From Gammaproteobacteria bacterium (GTDB lineage: Bacteria; Pseudomonadota; Gammaproteobacteria; Pseudomonadales; Pseudohongiellaceae), in assembly GCA_029244985.1 (NCBI GenBank), contig JAQWQD010000016.1:1-52802 (forward strand): DNA of 52,802 bases, given 5' to 3'. How positions within the stretch are numbered: position 1 is the stretch's first letter; each line of letters starts with the position of its first letter. Under the pieces are notes generated by a model, which had not been told where the DNA came from, made no database searches, and saw nothing but the letters and a program-made list of their open reading frames with translations. The position numbers and the translations under genes were made by a program. Shown here piece after piece: positions 44,728 through 52,802 of the stretch.

Positions 44728-45099
44728 TTAGATTTGTTCCTCAATTTTTGAGAAAAATTTACACTTCGGGCCTATAAGCATAGATTAGACCCAAATATAC
44801 AAAGGATTTGTAGAGATTCTCATTAGGAAAGACCGATTCGAAGTTTCAAAAGAAAGTTAAATAGCATCTGTAGTTTAAGTTATCGGCTTCTGGCATCTAA
44901 CCGAGACTTTCGAAAAGTGTGCTGTGCCAATATTGATTCCAATTGGACTGAGATTTGGGGCGATGCTTTTCGACCCATAAGATATTCGCTGCTAGAAGAA
45001 TGAGCTTTAAGAACGACCGGTATTATAGTTCGAAAAACTTCAATAAAAACAGTGATAAACCGAATAGTGTTTTTAGAAAAACGCGTTTTACTCGGTAAT

Positions 45100-45108
45100 T
45101 TATGCACA
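45100..45108 (+). promoter_or_regulatory. DnaA-box-like site TTATGCACA
   Basis: A perfect match to the degenerate DnaA box TTATNCACA, within the AT-rich gene-free stretch and 182 bases from the inverted pair at 45290-45312. Confidence 0.5.
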
Positions 45109-45289
45109 AAAATTACTTGAGTGTCATAAAACCCTTAAAAATAGCAGGTTTTATTTTTGTTCGACCCTTCTAAAACTCATAACTAATTGAATTATAAATG
45201 AATTATTGTTTGATTAAAAATTGATCAGACCGTGTTGTTTGTACGGGCTTTAGAGGCTCACAGGTTTATTTTTAGTTTAATGCACCGAC

Positions 45290-45312
45290 TTATCCACAGA
45301 ATCTGTGGACAA
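45290..45312. promoter_or_regulatory. Inverted pair of DnaA-box-like sites
   Basis: TTATCCACA (45290-45298, plus strand, the strong DnaA-box consensus) faces TTGTCCACA (minus strand of 45304-45312, one mismatch). Together they make 11-base near-perfect arms around one central base. No T-run follows on either strand, so it is not a terminator. None of the usual oriC-neighbour genes (dnaA, gyrB, rpmH, mnmG) is in the window. Confidence 0.55.
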
Positions 45313-45512
45313 AAAACAACCTCACAAACCATTTTTAAAACTCCTTCTTCCTCAATAGCTTAGTGAAAAACCTTCTTAGTATTTTTAGCTATGATCTCTA
45401 AGTCCTTGTGAATATTTCGCCCTCTCAGAATATTGTCCTTAATTTCCTGCTGCATACTGTCGATCGTTGAATTGTGGTATCTTACTTTTCGACATACTGG
45501 TGAAGTAGTGCA

Positions 45513-46148
45513 ATGATAGAATTATCTAGTGAAGTACCATTCCTCTGGCGACTGAGCCCCGAAAGCACTGAAGGTTATTGTTCCGTCTCTATGGTGGTGC
45601 CTTGTCCACCTGAAACGGAGATTAAAGATCTCACGATCGAGACAAGTGTTGTCAGTCTGTCTTCTGACAGCTCGCGCTCTGAAACCGAAGAAACTCTCGA
45701 ATGGAATCAGGAAGATATCGATTTGTTTTTGCGTCTTGTTAATCAACGCCAGCTGTTAAAAAATCTTCCATTGTCGGAAACAGTTCGAGTTGATTTAACT
45801 GATCCAGATATTATCGACATTATCCATATTGTTGCGGCGGCCGGCTTTGGTGTGGCGTTTACATCCTGCGGACTTATTAAGGAAGCTGACGGTAGTTTTC
45901 CGATTCATACTTTCGAGATTGGTTCATTTGCTTCTCTAAATACTTTGAGTGGGTTTATTCCCTGCGTAGTAGTTGATGTGGAAGATGATGATGTGGTTTG
46001 CGTACTCTTAGACGATATTGATGTGCGCGCGATCGAAGAATACGAATGTCTGTCCCGTCACGATTTATTATTAGTAAAGCGCTTAGACGTTTTGCATCCG
46101 GAATTTTCTGAAAATCGAACTATGCCTAGTTCAGCGGTACTTCACTAA
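45513..46148 (+). CDS. Acidic protein of unknown function
   Basis: A 211-residue protein, strongly acidic and probably cytosolic (no signal, no membrane helix). The family is not recognised. The N-terminal third is Ser/Glu-rich (SSDSSRSETEETLEWNQED) and may be disordered. The middle is hydrophobic and beta/alpha-like (DIIDIIHIVAAAGFGVAFTSCGL). The C-terminus contains a run of Asp (VVVDVEDDDVVCVLLDDIDV). A ribosome-site-like GGTGAAG lies upstream of the ATG. It follows the DnaA-box region and is convergent with the APS-kinase gene, with eight bases between. Confidence 0.72.
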   Translation: MIELSSEVPFLWRLSPESTEGYCSVSMVVPCPPETEIKDLTIETSVVSLSSDSSRSETEETLEWNQEDIDLFLRLVNQRQLLKNLPLSETVRVDLTDPDIIDIIHIVAAAGFGVAFTSCGLIKEADGSFPIHTFEIGSFASLNTLSGFIPCVVVDVEDDDVVCVLLDDIDVRAIEEYECLSRHDLLLVKRLDVLHPEFSENRTMPSSAVLH

Positions 46149-46156
46149 AAGCCTTT

Positions 46157-47317
46157 CTAGCAATCAACGAATTTGATTATCCGGTCAGCCGCTTGCTCGA
46201 CAGTAATTTCAATCGTGTCGATTACGAGCTCAGGTTTTAAAGGGGTCTCGTAAGGGCTGTCCAATCCTGTAAAATTCTTAATTTGTCCAGCTCGTGCTTT
46301 TTTGTAGAGCCCTTTGGGGTCTCTTTGTTCGCACACCTCTAAACTTGCGTCGACGAATACTTCGATAAATTCATCATCATTAAATAGAGTGCGGGCCATA
46401 TTTCGTTCGGCTCGAAATGGTGAAATAAAACTAGTGATGACGATAAGGCCAGCGTCCAGCATTAGGTTCGCAGTTTCTGCTACTCGCCTAATGTTTTCGA
46501 CGCGATCGGCATCGGTAAAACCTAGGTCCTTATTTAGTCCATGACGAACGTTATCACCGTCCAGTAGATAAGAGTGTCTGCCCTTCGCAATGAGTTTTTT
46601 TTCGATCAGGTTGGCAATGGTTGATTTTCCTGAGCCTGATAAACCGGTTAACCAAATAATTTTAGGAGTTTGTTGTTTTATAGCGGCACGGCTCTGTTTG
46701 TCCACATCCAAGGCTTGCCAATGGATATTGCTGGCTCGACGTAAGCTATGGCGGATAGTGCCGTTAGCAACTAAAGCGGCGGAGTCTTTATCAAACAGAG
46801 AAAATGTGCCAGTTGCAGGGCATACTGAGCCTGAGTCGTAAATGATAGGCTGAGTGAGGGCAATATTGGCGACGCCGCTGTTGTTCCTGACAAGAGTTTT
46901 AGCTGCAATTTGTTGTCCCGATTGCTCATCAAAGCGATATTTTAAGCGGCTAACAGTGGCTTCACTATCGCCGCTTATAGTTTTTATGGTGTAGGTTCTT
47001 CCTGGCAGCAGCTCCCGTTCGCTAAGCCATTCAATCTGAGCTTCAAATTGATCCGAGAATTCAGGTCGAGAATCTGCGGCGGCTATGATGTCATTAGGCT
47101 TCATGTTTACTGAATAGGTAAGGTCGAGCACTAACTCTGTTTTCGCCTCAGCTTCTGTGCAGGCAACGCCGCCTTGCTGCATTTCAAGTATGGAGGTTTG
47201 ATGGCCTGATGGCGTGATGACAACACTATCGTCTTTCATGAGCTTACCACTGACTAAATATCCGGTAACACGGTTAGAAGACTCCACTTGAGTGACCAGA
47301 AAGCGCATAGGTTTCAT
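46157..47317 (-). CDS. cysC: APS kinase (CysC) fused to CysN C-terminal barrels, GTPase domain absent
   Basis: A 386-residue protein. Residues about 205-386 form a complete adenylylsulfate kinase: P-loop GLSGSGKS (225-232), DGDNVRHGLNKDLGF (253-267), ENIRRVAE and FISPFRAER (298-306), then the lid KGLYKKARAGQIKNFTGLDSPYE. Residues about 1-190 match the second and third domains of CysN/NodQ (translation-factor-like barrels: RVTGYLVSGKLMKDDSVVITPSG, ISGDSEATVSRLKYRFD). The N-terminal GTPase domain of bifunctional CysNC is missing, and the acyl-CoA dehydrogenase gene ends only 33 bases upstream. It makes PAPS from APS for sulfotransfer or assimilation; the barrels may dock to ATP sulfurylase (inference). 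Confidence 0.88.
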   Translation of the reverse strand: MKPMRFLVTQVESSNRVTGYLVSGKLMKDDSVVITPSGHQTSILEMQQGGVACTEAEAKTELVLDLTYSVNMKPNDIIAAADSRPEFSDQFEAQIEWLSERELLPGRTYTIKTISGDSEATVSRLKYRFDEQSGQQIAAKTLVRNNSGVANIALTQPIIYDSGSVCPATGTFSLFDKDSAALVANGTIRHSLRRASNIHWQALDVDKQSRAAIKQQTPKIIWLTGLSGSGKSTIANLIEKKLIAKGRHSYLLDGDNVRHGLNKDLGFTDADRVENIRRVAETANLMLDAGLIVITSFISPFRAERNMARTLFNDDEFIEVFVDASLEVCEQRDPKGLYKKARAGQIKNFTGLDSPYETPLKPELVIDTIEITVEQAADRIIKFVDC

Positions 47318-47350
47318 GTTTCTTACTACCCTCTCCTATCTTAAACTCTG

Positions 47351-48514
47351 CTACTTGGCCCGCTGATTAAAACGGCGCCCAACTAGCGCTGAAGTAATAT
47401 TAATCTTTTGAATATCAATTGCTCCTCCAGCTATACCCCAACCCCAAGCGTCTCGCATTTTTTGCTCAATTGGAAATTCACGAGAGTAGCCGTAACCACC
47501 CATAAGTTGCATTGCTTTGCCAGTAACTTCTCTTGCTGTTTCATTGGCGAAACACTTCGCAATTGAGCTATCGGCTATAGAAGGTAAGCCTCTTTCGGCA
47601 TTCGCTACTGCCCTATATAAGAGTAAACGCGCCGCGTCTAGTTTTAATTTCATTTCTGCAAGTTGAATTTGAACGGCTTGAAAATCAACTAATGGTTTTC
47701 CAAACTGATTCCTCTCTTGGGTATATTTCATGACAAAATCGAAGGCAGACTGAGCGACTGCAAGTGACATCGTAGTGTTTCCGCAGCGTTCAAGATCAAA
47801 GGCGTCCATTAACTTGCTGAATCCCCCTGCCGGGACGAGAATATTGTCTGTCGAGACCTCGACATTGTCAAAATACATGTCCGCGCTATAGATGCCGCGA
47901 AACCCCATGTGATGATCACGCTTGCCAAAGCTAAAGCCCTCCGTTTCTTTTTCTACAACAACGGCGCCGATTCCTTTGGCGCCCGGCTCATCGGACATTC
48001 GACAATAAACAACATAGGCCTCGGAGTGTCCAGCACCGGAACACCAACGCTTGGTGCCATTGAGGATAACTTTATTTCCATCAACAGTAGCTTTGGTTTT
48101 TAGGTCGGTAAGTGCTGAGCCGGCATCGGGTTCTGACATCGAAACCGCGAGCACCAGATCGCCAGAACAAATATTCGGGAGTAGCCATTTTCGTAATTTT
48201 TCGTTGCCAAAATGAGCAATTGCTAAGCAGGGACCAAAACAGGATTCAAAAATCGGAAAGGCTACGGCAATTGAGATTTTAGCGATTTCTTCTAGGACAA
48301 TTACTGCATCGAGATGAGAGCCGCCAGCGCCACCATCATCGATACTTAAATTAATGCCAAGATAGCCTAATTTCGCGAAACGCTTGCGAATTTCTAGGTT
48401 TGGCGGCTCATCAGCTTCCTCCACAGCCCTAGCAATCTCAGGTAGTTCTTTGTGTGCAAATTGGCGCACTGAATCCTGCAATGCACGTTGTTCTTCGGAC
48501 AAACTAAAATCCAT
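47351..48514 (-). CDS. Acyl-CoA dehydrogenase, IVD/LCAD-type catalytic base
   Basis: ATG at 48514 has GGGAGAG five bases upstream, giving 387 residues; a longer reading lacks support. The FAD-enzyme features are present: AVSMSEPDAGSALTDLKTKA (about 123-142), KRWCSGAG, ERNQFGKPLVDFQAVQ (267-282) and QLMGGYGYSREFPIEQKMRDAW (336-357). The usual late catalytic Glu (YEGT motif) is absent; the matching block is WGIAGGAIDIQ with Gly363. Glu242 in FDLERCGN occupies the alternative base position used by isovaleryl- and long-chain-acyl-CoA dehydrogenases. It probably oxidises a branched or long acyl-CoA. It is upstream of the APS kinase gene on the same strand. Confidence 0.92.
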   Translation of the reverse strand: MDFSLSEEQRALQDSVRQFAHKELPEIARAVEEADEPPNLEIRKRFAKLGYLGINLSIDDGGAGGSHLDAVIVLEEIAKISIAVAFPIFESCFGPCLAIAHFGNEKLRKWLLPNICSGDLVLAVSMSEPDAGSALTDLKTKATVDGNKVILNGTKRWCSGAGHSEAYVVYCRMSDEPGAKGIGAVVVEKETEGFSFGKRDHHMGFRGIYSADMYFDNVEVSTDNILVPAGGFSKLMDAFDLERCGNTTMSLAVAQSAFDFVMKYTQERNQFGKPLVDFQAVQIQLAEMKLKLDAARLLLYRAVANAERGLPSIADSSIAKCFANETAREVTGKAMQLMGGYGYSREFPIEQKMRDAWGWGIAGGAIDIQKINITSALVGRRFNQRAK

Positions 48515-48670
48515 AAATACTCTCCCTTTAGCCTGGAAGTGCATCATATGCATGGGAGCTATCGGCTGCAATCCAGATAGACAAATTTCTAAAGGACATG
48601 GTTAAGGAAAGTTATATAGAAATTACTGGTTTGGAGTCCTATTAATTCTCTGGAACTGGAGGAATCCTGT

Positions 48671-48676
48671 TATAAT
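48671..48676 (+). promoter_or_regulatory. Probable prfC promoter (-10 element)
   Basis: TATAAT preceded by TGT forms an extended -10 sequence 48 bases before the prfC ATG. No good -35 hexamer is seen at the usual spacing, which an extended -10 can tolerate. Confidence 0.45.
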
Positions 48677-48724
48677 CGCCGCCTTTTTTCGGCAGCATCA
48701 AGCAAATCTGGTTGATTTAAACTC

Positions 48725-51447
<2,723 letters not shown>

Positions 51448-51614
51448 TGAGAACCTGTGATACGGGGCTAAGTGCTAGGGAAAAACGTTGCAGTCTGACG
51501 TTAGTAGAAGACTTTTTGACTTGAAACCGAACTTAGCGCCCCAACTCTATTGAGAGCGCTATTTAGGTCGATAAAACTACACAGTAGTAAAGACAATAGA
51601 CCGAGAGAGAATTT

Positions 51615-51947
51615 ATGAAACTATTTTTCCCAGTTGCCTATGCTCAAGAAGCGGGCCAGGCTCAGCAACCGTCTCTAGCTTATAATTTAATTCTCTTTGG
51701 TGGTATGTTTTTCCTGTTCTGGCTTATATTGTGGCGGCCACAATCTAAGCGCGCTAAAGAGCATCGAGAATTGGTTGGCGGAATCTCGAAAGGAGATGAA
51801 GTGATGACCTCCGGTGGCCTTTTAGGAAAAGTTACGAATGTAAATGATGACTATATTGCTATCGAAGTCACTGAGGGTGTTGAACTAAAAGTACAAAAGT
51901 CATCAGTTGCCGCGGCATTGCCAAAGGGCACTATTAGTAAGATCTGA
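51615..51947 (+). CDS. yajC: Preprotein translocase subunit YajC
   Basis: A 110-residue inner-membrane protein: one transmembrane helix (about 24-42, LILFGGMFFLFWLILWRPQ) then the cytosolic YajC domain (RAKEHRELVGGISKGDEVMTSGGLLGKV). It associates with SecDF-YidC at the Sec channel. The AGAGAG-type ribosome site precedes the ATG. It lies between tgt and secD as usual. Confidence 0.97.
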   Translation: MKLFFPVAYAQEAGQAQQPSLAYNLILFGGMFFLFWLILWRPQSKRAKEHRELVGGISKGDEVMTSGGLLGKVTNVNDDYIAIEVTEGVELKVQKSSVAAALPKGTISKI

Positions 51948-52013
51948 GCTACTTAAGTAATGTCTTATCAATTTGTCTGTAAGACCACTAATTAAACTAT
52001 TATAAAAAACACT

Positions 52014-52802
52014 ATGTTGAATCAATATCCGGCTTGGAAAAATACACTTATTCTGATTGTGGTATTGCTTGGGTTTCTTTACTCCATTCCGAATATTTAC
52101 CCTGACGACGAAGCGATTCAAGTTTCTACCGATAGTTTGACTCTTGACGAGTCAGATATGGCGTTAATTACAACTGCGTTAGAAGCCGCTCAAGTAGAAT
52201 TTTTTGGTGAAGAGGTAAGCGAAGAGAATATCTTAATTCGATTAAATTCTGTCGATGATCAGCTTATTGCGAAAACAGCTATCGAAGACGCATTAAGTGA
52301 TGATTATATTGTTGCACTAAATCTTGCTCCCACCACGCCTGTTTGGTTGCAAGCCATAGGCGCGGGAAAAATGAACCTTGGCTTGGACCTGCAAGGTGGC
52401 GTTCATTTTCTAATGGAAGTGGATATGGATGCTGCGCTTGCTCGGCGAATGGAAGACAATCTAAGTAATGTGCGGTCTATATTAAGAGAAGAAAGATTAA
52501 GAACCCGTGGTACTGAAGTAATCGATAATAATCATTTAGAAATACGATTTGCCAACGCAGAGATTAGGTCTGATGCGCGGTCAGAATTAATCGATAACTT
52601 TCCAGATCTTCAGTTCCAGACTCGTGAAGTTGGAGATCTGTTTGTTCTAGATATGCGCACCCCAGCTGAAGTCGCATTGCAGGTAGAACGGGATACTTTG
52701 CAAGCCAATCGCACCACAATAATGAATCGTGTTGATTCCCTCGGCGTAGCAGAACCAACAGTACAACAACAAGGGGCAGACAGAATTGTCGTAGAATTGC
52801 CT
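52014..52802 (+). CDS. secD: Protein translocase subunit SecD, 5' part only
   Basis: An open frame of 263 codons from ATG 52014 to the window end. The first transmembrane helix is at about 10-30 (NTLILIVVLLGFLYSIPNIYPDD). Next comes the SecD signature MNLGLDLQGGVHFLMEVDMD (about 119-138). The periplasmic P1 region follows (TTIMNRVDSLGVAEPTVQQQGADRIVVELP). SecD pulls exported proteins through SecYEG with the proton gradient. The start has no strong ribosome site. The remaining half, with five more helices, lies beyond the window. Confidence 0.97.
   Translation, partial: MLNQYPAWKNTLILIVVLLGFLYSIPNIYPDDEAIQVSTDSLTLDESDMALITTALEAAQVEFFGEEVSEENILIRLNSVDDQLIAKTAIEDALSDDYIVALNLAPTTPVWLQAIGAGKMNLGLDLQGGVHFLMEVDMDAALARRMEDNLSNVRSILREERLRTRGTEVIDNNHLEIRFANAEIRSDARSELIDNFPDLQFQTREVGDLFVLDMRTPAEVALQVERDTLQANRTTIMNRVDSLGVAEPTVQQQGADRIVVELP

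Larger units (their letters stand above)
44728..45512. other. Gene-free AT-rich stretch of 785 bases with DnaA-box-like sites
   Basis: Only short, unconvincing frames occur. AT content is high, with A and T runs at about 45100-45240. It contains a TTATGCACA site, an inverted pair of TTATCCACA/TTGTCCACA sites, and a weaker site TGTGAATAT (45407-45415, minus-strand ATATTCACA, one mismatch). It separates the lysozyme-like gene and the acidic unknown protein, which diverge from it, so it also holds both promoters. Confidence 0.55.

Noticed and set aside
44880..45107. Minus-strand open frame of 75 codons in the gene-free AT-rich stretch
   Set aside because: No ribosome site, no recognisable pattern, and composition like the surrounding noncoding DNA.
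45290..45312. Reading the inverted repeat as a transcription terminator
   Set aside because: Neither strand has a following T-run, and both halves match DnaA boxes better than a terminator stem.

Overview
The window reads as chromosomal DNA of a free-living, aerobic, probably marine gammaproteobacterium. The housekeeping genes point there: prfC-tgt-yajC-secD, rimO, and a holD-like gene followed by rimI. So does the load of secreted enzymes, c-type cytochromes, TAXI-type TRAP transport genes, acyl-CoA ligases and small DUF membrane proteins. The DNA is moderately AT-rich by eye. Most genes are intact and closely packed. I see no rRNA, tRNA, CRISPR array, insertion sequence or prophage. Both ends cut genes: a PhyH-family dioxygenase on the left and secD on the right.

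Left part (1-7.7 kb): a minus-strand series of catabolic, mostly secreted genes, in transcription order an M20 amidohydrolase, an exported unknown, an ECH1-type dienoyl-CoA isomerase, a GH43-like propeller, a DUF1295 membrane protein, a tannase/feruloyl esterase and a phytanoyl-CoA-dioxygenase-like protein. From 7.9 to 13.4 kb come a DUF1761 protein, a TIGR01777 epimerase-like protein, a fasciclin protein with a clear terminator, rimO and a 4-coumarate:CoA-ligase-like enzyme. A TauD-type dioxygenase at 13.6-14.5 kb is interrupted by a single in-frame TAA. From 14.6 to 18.8 kb lies a D-amino-acid-flavoured group: a Tat-exported D-threonine-aldolase-like enzyme, an Asp/Glu racemase, a VanX-type D-Ala-D-Ala dipeptidase and an orphan TAXI solute-binding lipoprotein.

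Centre (18.9-33.5 kb): an envelope redox region. A diheme cytochrome and a beta-helix lipoprotein overlap by ATGA, followed by a cupin. Then a plus-strand run carries a diheme cytochrome c, a PQQ dehydrogenase, a protein joining a c-type heme motif to a PHM/DBM-like copper monooxygenase, a secreted partner, a terminator, a TAXI binding protein with a fused TRAP permease, and an NHL propeller resembling the lyase half of peptide-amidating enzyme (PAL). A copper hydroxylase, a lyase-like propeller, electron-transfer proteins and an uptake system together suggest an extracellular oxidative cleavage-and-uptake pathway of unknown substrate. This is the best candidate for an undescribed system in the window.

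Right part (33.7-52.8 kb): an aldo/keto reductase overlaps a secreted DNA/RNA nuclease homologue whose catalytic residues are replaced, followed by a fumarylpyruvate-hydrolase-like enzyme and an SLC13/RCK permease. Next come an acyl-CoA ligase with a quinone oxidoreductase, a probable cryptic psi subunit (holD) with rimI, a triple-zinc-ribbon protein, and a lysozyme-like exported unknown. A 785-base gene-free AT-rich stretch carries DnaA-box-like sites. After an unknown acidic protein comes an APS kinase fused to CysN barrel domains but lacking the CysN GTPase domain, then an acyl-CoA dehydrogenase and the housekeeping run prfC, tgt, yajC, secD.
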